This document shows positions 36,201 to 46,189 of a stretch of DNA of 64,000 nt, one piece after another. Both the position numbers and the translations under genes were made by a program. The notes beneath the pieces were generated by a model. It made no database searches. It had not been told where the DNA came from and saw nothing but the letters and a program-made list of their open reading frames with translations. The stretch's first letter is position 1; the number at the start of each line of letters is the position of its first letter. The stretch covers positions 62,001-126,000 of the forward strand of contig JAAEAF010000231.1 of NCBI GenBank assembly GCA_011037195.1. Reading direction: 5' to 3'. Source of the stretch: Triatoma infestans (Eukaryota > Arthropoda > Insecta > Hemiptera > Reduviidae).

Positions 36201-39200
36201 AACCTCTTTTTAGTCTTACCCACTGTTTGGGTCTCAGACCTGTCTGAACTTTAACCACTCGCAGTACATCAGTCATTTCTTTAATAGGTACCATCTACAA
36301 CGTACACTTTTTTTAATACACATAAACTACCATGCAGAAATCATTTTTGCAATATCATTTATTAAACTTGTAATTATTTTACAATAGGGAACTTGGCAAT
36401 TCCAGCACGAATTAATGCGGAAATGGAACAGTTCACGGTTTTTTACAATTAAATCAAATAAAGACAAGCAGAGAGTATGTAAATTAACTTACAAAAATTA
36501 GTAATTAAATCCATAATTTAACCCTTTAATGTATATGTTTTAATGTGAAAAGAAACCCTCATACCACACTTGATCGTCTTGTAGCGAATTGTCTTTATGA
36601 CGTATATCTACGTCACGGGCATAAGGATAACACCACTTGTTTGCAACAGTAGCGTTTCACTTAGCAATAGAACTAATAGTGTTATTTTTACAAAAATAAT
36701 TGCTTAAAAAAATTTTTTTTTAATTTTGAAAGGTGTTCCTAATTAATAACCAGTCCAACAGAAGAATCTAAGTTTCACCTTATAACAGAAACTGACATAT
36801 TTTGGCTTTTCGTTTCTATTAAGCAACGCACATGCGAGACAATCGGAAGCAGGTTGAGTGATTGTGCTGCAGATGGCCTACTTAACGGCACTTTATTTCC
36901 CGCGCTTTGCTCTTAAAGCATGAACTCATGATGCAATGAATTTTTGGCCAACCGAAAATGTATATTTTATTTGCTTCACCATAACAAGTGAGCAATTCAA
37001 TTACTTATCTTTCTGAAAAACTACAAAAGAAAAACAATGTTAGAAGTACCTGCTGTTTCCAATATCCAACTCTAAGATTACCAACATTTTCTATGGCTTG
37101 TTTTACATGGGCATGTTTATAAGCCTCTATATAAATATAACCTCTGACACCCTCTGGTGCAATAACAGATTTGATTTGCAAAGGATTATCTGAAAATTGG
37201 TAGGTAATGAATTTCCTCATTAAAAGAAGAGTAGTTGCCTTTTCTTCTCCATGGCGACATCTAACCATCCACAAATTGGGATCTCTAGAAAAAAATAAAG
37301 AACAAATTGATAAATTATTGCAAACATAATGATAGCGTCTACATGTCATTTATTTCCAGAAAATTGTAAAAATAAAATTCTTATATATTCTGAATTATAA
37401 AAGTTAACTATTGAAGGAATTGGAAACTGAAGTTAAGAACAGTAACAAGGATTAAAAATTTGAAAAAGTAATTTAGAATTAGATGTTTAGATCATTTGTC
37501 ATACTTACTTTACACTAGGCAGCAGAGTGTGCTGAGTAATTTCATCAGACATATCCTCTCCGCCATCGCCAAATCGTCTTGCCGCTGCAGATTCATCTGC
37601 ATATTTCTTCCTTAAGTACTCTTCAATTTCATCTTCTTTTTGTGAACTTAAAAAAAAGAAAGGAATTTTAGAGATAATGCCTTAAATGTTTCTAAGTTAT
37701 TATTATGACTATTTATGTAATAATTACTATATAATAATACGTACTCCCAAAGAGTAGTTCCTCTACGTCGGCCCTCTATTTCTCTAGCAGTTGGTCCAAG
37801 TTCTTCCATTTCATTGGCAACAATTCCTATTTCCTGAGCACCATCTTCCCATTCGTCATCTTCTTCCACTTCATCATCTACCTCGGCTTCGTCAATAATG
37901 AACCCTCCGAATCTGTCATTCTTCTTCTTTTTCTTTTTGCCCTTCGGGCCCTCATCATCTTCATCTTCTTCTTCATCGTATTCCTGAAGGAATAATTAAT
38001 ATTTACAAAAAATAATTGTTTTAAATACTGATAGTTGGTTGGATATGTAACTTCGCTATCTGGCCAGTTTATTTTTAACTGCCACAATATTCGCCCATTT
38101 CGTTATCCCTATTTATTACCATTGTTTTAACGGTAACACCATTTTCTCAATGCGAAGATTTTAAACCAGTATGCAACTAAGAAGGTTGATTTGGCTGGTT
38201 AATAAACTTGACGATTAGAAAAATAAAGGTCTACTCACATCTTCATCATCGACTTCTGAGTTTAAATCCTCTCCTTCAGGTTCTTCTTCTTCACTGCCTG
38301 ATTTTTCAGGCCTAAAAAATTCAAATAAAATTAATTGTGAAAAGTTGTATCAAAGCACTTCATTCATGTATGAAGTTCATGCGATAAAGAAACTTGATTC
38401 TTGCAAGCTGCTTGAAACATTCTTTAACATTCAACACGTAAAATACTCTTTACCTGTTATCTTCTTCTGCTTCTGAACCACTGCCTCCACTTCGGCTACC
38501 GCTGGCACTTCTACTTCTACTCCTACTCCTAGATCTGCTAATGCTCCTTTCTCTCGTTTCCTAAGTACAAAAAAGAGTGATCAATTTCTGGATGATGTTC
38601 TAAAATAGTGCGAAGAAAGTAACCAAATCTGTAATAATTACAGAGTACTAATTAATAAAGTTAAAATATCAAGCTTTCTGACCACTAAATTTGACTCTTT
38701 CACGACAAATTTTACAAAAATTGAATCTGACAGGCAAAGCTTGAGATTTTTTATTAAACACTCACATGGTTTACACATATTATAATACAAATAAAGGAAA
38801 TATAAGATATTAAATACCATACATTCGCAAATATTTTCGTGGTCATATAAGTTATTCTAAAGCAATTATTGGAAATTTTATAACCCACTATAACAATATA
38901 TTTATAAGCATATTATAAACTACTGTACGAAGTGCATATAGTTGTACTGTGTACTGTTCTGATGAAGTGCATATTTCATTCGGTTAATAAATGTTATACT
39001 ACTATTACTTCTACAAGTAATAAAATTATATATTAATAACTATGATCCACAAAGTTCTATAGATTTCAACAAAGAAAAAAGACAAGTACTGGAATGCACT
39101 TCTTCCTCAATTTATTAAGGCTTTGACATTCCAATTCTCTGTCGAATAACAGGAAACTGCAATTCCTAAATTGCTCTTTCTACCAATTTCCAATTAACAA

Positions 39201-39555
39201 GAGTTAGTTTAGAGGTAAGCTAAACATCAGAATTTTCTGTTAACTGATTTTCTTCAATCTTCCAAACCGAATGTTAAAACTTCCATATAACATTTCATAT
39301 TCCTCCCATTGGTAATTAGACGAGAAAACATCTATTATCAACCAGTTTTTCCTTATAACTTTTGACCAGAGGGTAATACTATCATTTTCATTAAAAAAGT
39401 TTCTACATTAATAATTATTTTCTAACCTCTGGATCGCTTTCACTTCCTCGGGCAGGGCTCGCCGGCTGGCTCCCCTGCTCACTATCGGCAGGTTCGCTGC
39501 CTTGTTCTTGGTAGCTTCCAGCATCACTGCCTTGATCACTATCGTAGTCTGACAT
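24239..39555 (-). CDS. Spt5: Transcription elongation factor Spt5, 20 coding exons
   Basis: Large subunit of DSIF, which with Spt4 clamps RNA polymerase II and controls promoter-proximal pausing and elongation. Exons, 5' to 3': 39427-39555, 38454-38560, 38239-38311, 37745-37983, 37509-37646, 37050-37284, 36204-36294, 35983-36104, 35515-35704, 30428-30645, 30057-30310, 29788-29983, 29375-29500, 29102-29297, 27765-27883, 27590-27680, 27274-27501, 27061-27189, 24723-24835, 24239-24511. The total is 3267 bases, 1088 residues, close to the fly and human lengths. Residues 1-180 are Ser/Asp/Glu-rich; exon 2 has an unusual Arg-Ser repeat. The NGN domain (about 229-307) starts [17 protein letters not shown] domains follow, for example [40 protein letters not shown] and [13 protein letters not shown]. 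The C-terminal repeat region (about 812-960) has GSKTPLYDG and GGRTPAYGG units, the known P-TEFb target type. A last KOW is near 965-1085. All phases agree. Confidence 0.95.
24836..27060. other. Spt5 intron 18, AT-rich
   Basis: Between the exons at 27061-27189 and 24723-24835. I see no coding sequence. There are two near-identical AGAACAATTTATG(T) blocks (25858, 25940, 25972) and a small open frame at 26578-26763 without recognisable features. Confidence 0.5.
31540..32460. repeat. Family B element with internal 236-base tandem units
   Basis: The left end, TCTGGTGTGAAACACTC with TTTCTCTTACTCC, and the right end, AGGAGTAAGAGAATG, share an inverted GAGTAAGAGAA core. Inside, the block from GCACTTTAG at 31766 through AAAATCGTCGAAGCCATTTT recurs from 32002. 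Each unit has CCTACCCCTCCCT or CCCACCCCTCCCC, then CTTAAATGAATTTT, then ATGTTTCAAATAAA. No protein is encoded. It is inserted into a family A copy, so it is the younger of the two. Fragments of the family lie at 7768, 10780, 17985, 41865, 43165 and 50700. Confidence 0.65.
32583..32925 (-). repeat. Hammerhead-family fold-back repeat, copy 3
   Basis: Arms at about 32631-32671 and 32876-32917 are inverted copies, sharing TATTTTATCC, GTCGTAGCATGCATATTAGT (with one change) and TATGTTCCT. The left arm continues into the motif CCGAAACCGGTC on the minus strand. This subfamily differs from 22850-23102 in the arm sequence but keeps the order of blocks. Confidence 0.7.
32671..32705 (-). ncRNA. Hammerhead ribozyme motif, variant stem II
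   Basis: Minus strand: CTGACGT, stem II GGAT-GAAT-ATCC, then GAAACCGGTC with predicted cleavage after 32673. The stem II sequence is wholly different from the GGGC/GCCC of the copy at 23004 but still pairs. Stem I next to the core pairs CT with AG, unlike the ATC/GAT of the other copy. One core base is changed (CTGANGA reads CTGACGT), so this copy is probably inactive. Confidence 0.55.
33548..35112 (-). mobile_element. Tc1-type transposon, full length (1565 bases)
   Basis: Terminal inverted repeats AACTGCTGGACAAAAGTATT and AACTGTTGGACAAAAGTGTT (as read from each end) run on into GCATAAAATTTCAAAAT. TA lies on both sides (33546-33547 and 35113-35114), the expected target duplication. The length and single transposase gene fit Tc1. 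It sits in Spt5 intron 9; its transposase reads in the same direction as Spt5. Confidence 0.9.
33799..34829 (-). pseudogene. Tc1 transposase, two disabling changes
   Basis: Starts [20 protein letters not shown] at 34829 and ends ARRGITKYC, with TGA at 33799-33801. An N-terminal helix-turn-helix ([20 protein letters not shown]) and a second DNA-binding helix region ([14 protein letters not shown]) precede the catalytic core. Catalytic residues [18 protein letters not shown] and [10 protein letters not shown] are all present, with 34 residues between the second Asp and the Glu (DD34E, Tc1). A single TGA interrupts the protein between WRRV and FTDESRF at about 34364-34366. A one-base frame change near 33905-33930 separates LRDHV from [17 protein letters not shown]. 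The element is therefore recent but cannot make full transposase. Confidence 0.9.
36295..37049. other. Spt5 intron 6
   Basis: No coding sequence. The only notable piece is TGACGTATATCTACGTCA near 36599, an inverted pair of CRE-like TGACGT half sites; whether it binds anything is unknown. Confidence 0.35.
38935..38990 (-). repeat. Fragment of the SINE 5' extension
   Basis: TGTGTACTGTTCTGATGAAG followed by TGCAT matches the segment upstream of the tRNA-like head in the SINE copies near 40750 and 50935. It lies in Spt5 intron 1. Confidence 0.5.
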
Positions 39556-40432
39556 ATTGAAATGATTCTAAAAAGGTTTCCCAGCTATATAATTATGTTT
39601 TGCGTTTAAAATTATAAAAAATATTAGTTGCTACAATTTATGAATTTATTGCATAAACAAATAGTTTATGAATTTATTGCTTGAAAAAAAAACAATAAAT
39701 GACAAATATGCAATAGTCTACACTTACCAATATGTTGCAAATACACCTCAATCAGTGAAAACCACAACTGTTTTTTAATAGATTTTCACTTAAGAAAGTT
39801 TCACACGTTTTGATCTAGTACTAAGCAAATTCTCACATAAGCGAAAAATCAATCTAACTTACATATTAACATTGGGGAGGTAACAGGCAACAACAAATGT
39901 CTGTACCAACTATAACCTAAAAGATGCAGACAACAGATAACGCTGCTATCTAAACTTATTTATTACCAATAGCATTTTTCATAGAAGTAATTCTCATCTA
40001 AAATTTACCATTTCACATTAATAAAATAGGATTATATTGTCAAAAAAAAAATTGATGGAAATTTAAAAATTATGGTTATTGACTTCTAATAAGTTTTCAT
40101 TAAACCTCAATTGATTTGAGAAATACATTTCCTGTAAATGTCGATTTGCTGTTTTCAATTTTTTATTAATAGAAATACCTAAAAAAAATTCATACACCTA
40201 CTAAATTGACCTACTGAAAGAGAAATATTTTTGAATTTAGATGTTACGAGTTGAGAATTATACTTAACGTGAATGCTTTTATTAATACATTACATTCATA
40301 TTGATGAATGAATTAATATGGTTGGAATGTTTGTCTTTAATATAAAAAAAATCTGGTTGAATTTGTCATATTATAATTATTACAATTTAAATTGACAAAT
40401 TTTCTTCAAAGTTGGGCTTTTTCCTAAATGAT

Positions 40433-40840
40433 TGTAGATTGTTGTAGGGGATTTATGCACTGCGAACTGAAAGATCTATCGTGCCCGCCGGAGCCTTCTC
40501 AGTGCAATGCTGGCCTCCGAGCATTGTTCTCTAGCTACAGACAACACCCCATCACTGGACAGTGAGTTGTAGAGGCTCCTAGGAAGAGAAACTCTAAGGG
40601 CAGCATGCTGGGTTCAAACCGGGACTTCCGCCTTGCTAGTCCAGTGCTTTACCACTGAACTAATCCCTTCCTTCTCCCTTGATTTACGCTAATTAACTAG
40701 GAACGGAGACCCTAGTTTGTGTATTGTGTTTGTCCATGTCTGTATTGTGTACTATTCTGACGAAGTGCATACAGTACTGAGCGGTGTAACAACCCGTGGG
40801 GTCGCTACATCCCAAGAAACTGCATGCAACAGACCCTTGC
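40433..40840 (-). repeat. tRNA-derived SINE with 5' extension, copy 4
   Basis: On the minus strand the tRNA-like head reads GGGATTAGTTCAGTGGTAAA (A box) and GGTTTGAACCC (B box). The body with TTCCTAGGAGCCTCTACAAC follows, ending CCCCTACAACAATCTAC at 40433. Upstream of the head, about 150 further bases (to 40840) match the stretch before copy 5: CACGGGTTGTTAC, TCAGTACTGTATGCACTTCG, ACTAGGGTCTCCG. The conserved unit is therefore about 400 bases with the promoter-like boxes in its middle. Confidence 0.8.
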
Positions 40841-41502
40841 GGGTTTCCTAAATGATAGTTGGCCTAATATTACATTTAAAATAAAGGTGATGACGAATCA
40901 TACATGCTACTTCAGTTTTTTAGCTCTAGGAGCTATCTGAAATCTGAATGTGCTTATATTGTAACCACCATAGGGCGCTTCTATAATTCCCGTACTGACG
41001 ATTAATTTAGAGAAGCCAAACATTGGCACTTTTCGTCAACCAGTTTTCTTCAAATTGGAAATTCAGCAATGCATTTAATATATACATATCTCCAAAAAGT
41101 TGGAAAACGTTTTAGATTGGAATGAATGAGGAAATTTTAACTTTATAGTTCCCTAGAGCCCCTTAAAACTAATTTTTTCCAGACAAAATTCTTAAAAAAA
41201 AAATTAAGTAGGCAACGAAGTACCACAGCCGTAAATGTTAAAGGCGTAAAATACGACGCAATAGAACTTTACATGAAGATCAAACAATAATAACGCGGAG
41301 ACGGCTGTTGTTCTCCGCTGCCTGCTTCATTTTTTATTAAATTTCTGCCCTACTGAAACCATGTTTATTCGACGTTTTTATAAATTTTCAAATTTAATGG
41401 CAGCTAGTCATTAGAACAATGCGCCCTAATCCTACACACCTTTATAGTTTCAGTCCCCCTCCCCACCTGTTCCCTCCAGGCTCGGTAACTCTTTCTCAGC
41501 TA

Positions 41503-41578
41503 ATATACATATACCCCCATATGTATATCCATATGTACAGACATATACATATGGGGGTATGTGTATATGTCTGTACAT
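41503..41578. repeat. Imperfect palindrome
   Basis: ATACATATACCCCCATATGT and ACATATGGGGGTATGTGTAT form inverted arms. A second inverted pair, ATGTACAGACATATAC and ATATGTCTGTACAT, overlaps the right arm. The DNA could form alternative hairpins. No repeat partner elsewhere in the window was seen. Confidence 0.6.
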
Positions 41579-41937
41579 CGAAGTGCAGACATATTCTGCA
41601 TCAAAACAGAGTTTTACTATGTGCAAAGAGCTAAGCGAAGTTGAAAGAAAATCGAAAAAGAGCCATTTTCTTGATACAAAACGTTCGATGCTAACCGATT
41701 TTGATCGAAATCTTTTCTGATCGACTTCAGCAGGAATTTTTTTTTAATTCATAAATGCATAAGAACATAAACCAACTATAACAATTGCTAAAACATTTCT
41801 TTCAGGTTTCAAAACATTATATTAGGTTCTTCAATTCTCAATTAAATGTCGAAAATTTTACATGATCACAATATTTCCTCTACAACGTAAGAGAATGTAA
41901 ACATTTTTAATCTTTATTGATTTGTTCAAAAATTATT

Positions 41938-41990
41938 TCTATGATAGCCTGCTTCATTTTGTGGATCATCGCTAGTTTCATTCAATTGTC
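41938..41990 (-). repeat. Hammerhead-family fragment
   Basis: Minus strand GAAACTAGCGATGATCC followed by CAAAATGAAGCAGGCTATCA corresponds to the right arm of the element at 23016-23060. The CTGA half of the core is missing. Confidence 0.5.
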
Positions 41991-41999
41991 TATAGCCTA

Positions 42000-43160
42000 T
42001 CTATAGTTTTGTTTGAACATGCAAGAGCGTTGATTAGGAAAGTAGCAACAGTGCAAAGTGAGGGTACACATTGTTTTCAAGCATTGACATACATCCACCC
42101 AGTTTGTTCATTAACTTGTGGGATTAAGTTTGGAGTAGCCTGGGGCGGATGGATGTGTGTAGTGGTTATGAGCATAGTGATTCGAGTCCCGCATATAGCT
42201 AAATTATATTAGTTAAAAAATGTAAATGGTAAAGTAAATTTAGGTCCCGTATACGACAAATTTGGAAGTTGGACGTTAAGCCGCCTGAAAAAAATATACT
42301 TTTCTTTAAGGTTGGATAAGCAATGAGAAGTTTAGCAAAGATTGTGACCTGTTCTATCGGAATGAGATGGTGTCCAATATTAAACTTCAATTCTCAATAA
42401 ATAGAAGTACTGTTTTACATTCCGAATCTGATTTTTTTTTTTAAATTTGCAATGTGCATGGGCATATACAACTCAAAAGCGATAACTCTTATACGGAGTT
42501 CTGAATCGAAGAATTGAAAATTCAAACTGAAATTCCACTTCCACAACTATGGTATCTAAACGAAATATCATTCGCTAAACACATTTTTATCGTACTCATT
42601 GTTTGTAACTCAAAACATATGAAAACATTTCGAAAGTTTGATATGATTACGATACTTCCTTTTTCGGTAGACTGTTTGCAATCAGTTGTAAGGAAATAAA
42701 ATTAATCCATGTCCAACACAAACAAAAACTATGTTAAGTGGAAAAATTTATATAATATATATACATTTTGAAAGGTCTGGAAGGATATTTATAATGTATA
42801 TAAATTTTGAAGCTGACCATAGAGTTGAAGAACTGTCGCCACCATTCTGCGTCAAATCATAGGTTGAAGACAATTTATTAGTTGTCGTTAGAAAAATTTG
42901 TTTTCACTTAATATTTTTACCTCCTCTCCATATAGATTAAGTGTAGCACTGAGATCATGTCAAATTTTCAAAACTAAGTTTTTATCAGAATACATAAACT
43001 ATGGCACAACACTTGTGAAGGGGCAAGGCTTGCCAGTCGGAGATTTGTATGGTGGGAGGGGCGGGGGAAAGCACGCCGCGGTTCCCTCGCCGTTTAGTTT
43101 CCGGCCTTCGCTACCTAGCTGCCTTTCAACTGTAGCTTTCCATGGTTGGTCAACATCTTA
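42000..43160. other. Mixed non-coding DNA
   Basis: No gene seen. A lone B-box-like GATTCGAGTCC at 42179 has no convincing A box. A GC-rich patch at 43015-43150 interrupts otherwise AT-rich DNA. Confidence 0.4.
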
Positions 43161-43439
43161 ATTTTTCCTACTTCTGGTAGTATTGCGATCATGTCAAATT
43201 TTTGAAATTGAGTTTTCCCCTGAAGTACATGTTTCGAGATCCCCCGTAAACTCAAAACATGTATTCTTCTGGAAAACCGTCGTTGGACGGCTCCAACGAT
43301 TTTAATTTTAAATTCGTATACAATTTAAACACATAAATACCTATCACGTTTATTTGAAACATTTTCCTAGGAAAATTGATTTTTTGAGGGGGTTTTAGGG
43401 GTACTGTTAGAAATAAAATGATCTCTATGGACATATAGA

Positions 43440-43700
43440 CTAGAACTGTATGGGATGGCAATGCGTTTCAACCTGAACCAAATCCAAATCCTACAATCTA
43501 AAATCTTCCTACATATCACAGATTGTCCCTATTATAATATATCAAATCTCATCTTAAACACTGATCTCATCACTCCCTTCGTCTCCACCCTTGCCACTCT
43601 ATCTGCAACGGATTGCATTCCAGAATTCAATCTCACTCTGAACCCTCCAGCCTAGGCACCTTCCTCTCAAAGCCTGCCAGGAAACAACACGCTTAGTGAC
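43440..43700 (+). pseudogene. Jockey-type LINE ORF2 C-terminal relic
   Basis: The frame reads LELYGMAMRFNLNQIQILQS, then KIFLHITDCPYYNISNLILN and TDLITPFVSTL. This follows the Jockey pattern in which LELYG, a short basic helix, IQ..QSK, then I...P.Y..N..L..DL.IP precede the end of the polyprotein. The frame then stops at 43653-43655. Only this segment remains. Confidence 0.6.
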
Positions 43701-46185
43701 CTCATAATAATGTAATAGTAATCTCATTGGATGAGTACCATTCAAGATCATCACGTCACATTTTTATTACAAGAAAACATTTACTTATTCTACTTTGAAA
43801 ATAAATTAAAAAAAAAAAAAATAGGTAAAAAGAAAAAATAATTCGTAACAATTTTTATTTTTGTAACACTAAGTATATTAAACATTAATATGATAACAAA
43901 TAAAATGGCATTATATTTCGCAGGGAATTTAATAACTTCAACAGGGTTGAACGCTAAAAAAGCAGAAAAAAATATATATATACTTATATAAAATCAAGCT
44001 TTTAAATTTAAAAATTTTTGTCTACAGATATACTAAGCCGATTAAAGTCGTTATTCGCGACACACTTACACAATTTGTACTTACAAAAGTAAAAAAATTA
44101 GTTTTGTTTTTCAATTTTCTCAGCCTACAATACAAAAATGTAAACTAAATATTTATTCTAATTTATATTTATCATTTTCAGATACTCATCATTGCACTTT
44201 AGATTGGAGCTTTTTTATACATAACAAAAAAATATTTGAAAGGCCAAAATTTCAGAAAAAAAATTATTACATTAATATGGGAGGCAAATTGTGTAAAATA
44301 TCTCGGCAGTGTTAATATCGCTAGGAGTAATAATAATAAATGATAAGTATTTCATTAAAATTAGGCAATAATATCTGTCAGAAGTAAAGCAAAATGAAGT
44401 AAAAATAAACTGTAATGATAAAAAAAAGTATTTAATCACAAATATCATAAATGTAGAATGTTAATCACATACTGAACAGATTTTTTTTTAAGGCAGCTAA
44501 GTACAGGATGGATAGAAGGGAAACACATCTAGGCATATTTTATTATTTTCCTTGAGAAGAAAAAGGCAGTGAAAAACATGTCTCCAATGAAAAGAGACAT
44601 AAATCTGTTGCCAAGTGCCTGACAAATAAAATCAAGTGGCATTATTAATCAAGTCTCTCTGTAAAAAATTATTTATTTAGTAGAGCTCTAACAAATATTA
44701 CTACACTTATAATATATTTATTCAAATTTGTGAAGATCTTCTTTTTTGTATTTATATAAAATATTTAAATTACTAAGCGTTTCCTACAAAAGGGAAGGGG
44801 AAATGCTAGTTAAATGCCAACATTCATATTAATTTTCGGTATAAAAATATTTTAACAAATTTTACTAAAGGTTTTTTATTTTTAATTTTGTATGTAAAAA
44901 ATTTGCAGTGTTTTAAAAAGTTACAATCTTCCTAATTGACAATAAAATAGGTGTCGGCTCGTTCGCTTATTTCATCTATATTATTTCGTGAACCGCAGAG
45001 GCAATTTCCCTTCAAAAACTGATAATTTTAGGAATTAAATTGGAGTTATTTCTTGGTCCGACTAACGTATTCCTAGCATTCTTTCTGAGCTCTACTAAAT
45101 ATTTCTTGATTTTTTTTTCTTTGTTTTTGTACATTAAATATATTTGTTTATATTAGAATGAATTCATCCAATGACTTCTATAACACATGATATATATATA
45201 TATAATATTTATGTATTATAAGAAAGATTTTATCTTTATTTATTTTTTGGGCACTTAGGAGAGATCATCCCTCCTAAGATTACAACATAGATATACATGT
45301 ATACGTTCCATGAATTTATTCTTTAAATTTAATACATAATCACACAGCCACTATAAACCACATGCACATCATACTAATTAATTTGTATTGAATATGATTA
45401 TTCCAATAAAAGATTCACTTGCATATAACATCAAGTTATTACTTCATAATTAAAGTATTTTATGAAATGAATATCTCTACACTTTCAATAAAAAAAAAAT
45501 TAAAAAATACGAACATGAAAAGCAACGTTTCTAAATTTAATGTTGAAATATAATAAAAAAAACTCTTTAGTATGACTGTTTAAAAAAATTAAAAAAAAAA
45601 ATGACCCAGATATTGCCACGTCTTAGAATAAAAATTCGCCCAAATCTTTCCAAAAAAACAAAAAATGATGTTTGAGATGTTGCTAATATTAGTCTTCACT
45701 AATTGCTTGCCTTCGCAAGCAGTATACACAAATTTGGAATTAAAGAAGAAAAGTTAGATAACTTCTATTTGTTTATTGTTAACGATAATAATAGTAAATT
45801 AGTAAGCAGACATTTAATAGTTTTCAAATTAAGACGTTTCAGCTGTGTTTTCAAGGAAGCACGCCTAGATACAATTCGTAGCCCAGTTGTTAAATATAAA
45901 AATAATGTTTTCACATAAACGTTGGCCTTCTAGCCCACCCAATATGTCGACGGTTTCAACCAGTCACGAATTTATATTTGTGTTTATGGATCTATTCGAT
46001 ATCGGTCATTTTTTTCTTCTTTTCATCGTTCTGGGGCAGAGTGCGACGGAACAGAATCCTCGGACCCATCCTTTAAACAGTGCAGACATTCCTACTTGGG
46101 TTTATATCCTTCCTCCAATTGTTCAGATCATATTACAATACTCATCCCCATATCATTGGAGTAACTTCACATAAAAAAGGTTTGC
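43701..46185. other. AT-rich non-coding DNA
   Basis: I see no gene, tRNA-like box or recognisable element. There are many homopolymer tracts. Confidence 0.5.
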
Positions 46186-46189
46186 AGCC

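Noticed and set aside
36599..36617. Inverted TGACGT half sites as a regulatory element
   Set aside because: Short motif in an intron; the chance expectation is not negligible and nothing else supports binding.
42130..42200. B-box-like GATTCGAGTCC as a tRNA or SINE
   Set aside because: No A box at the right distance and no match to the SINE family body.
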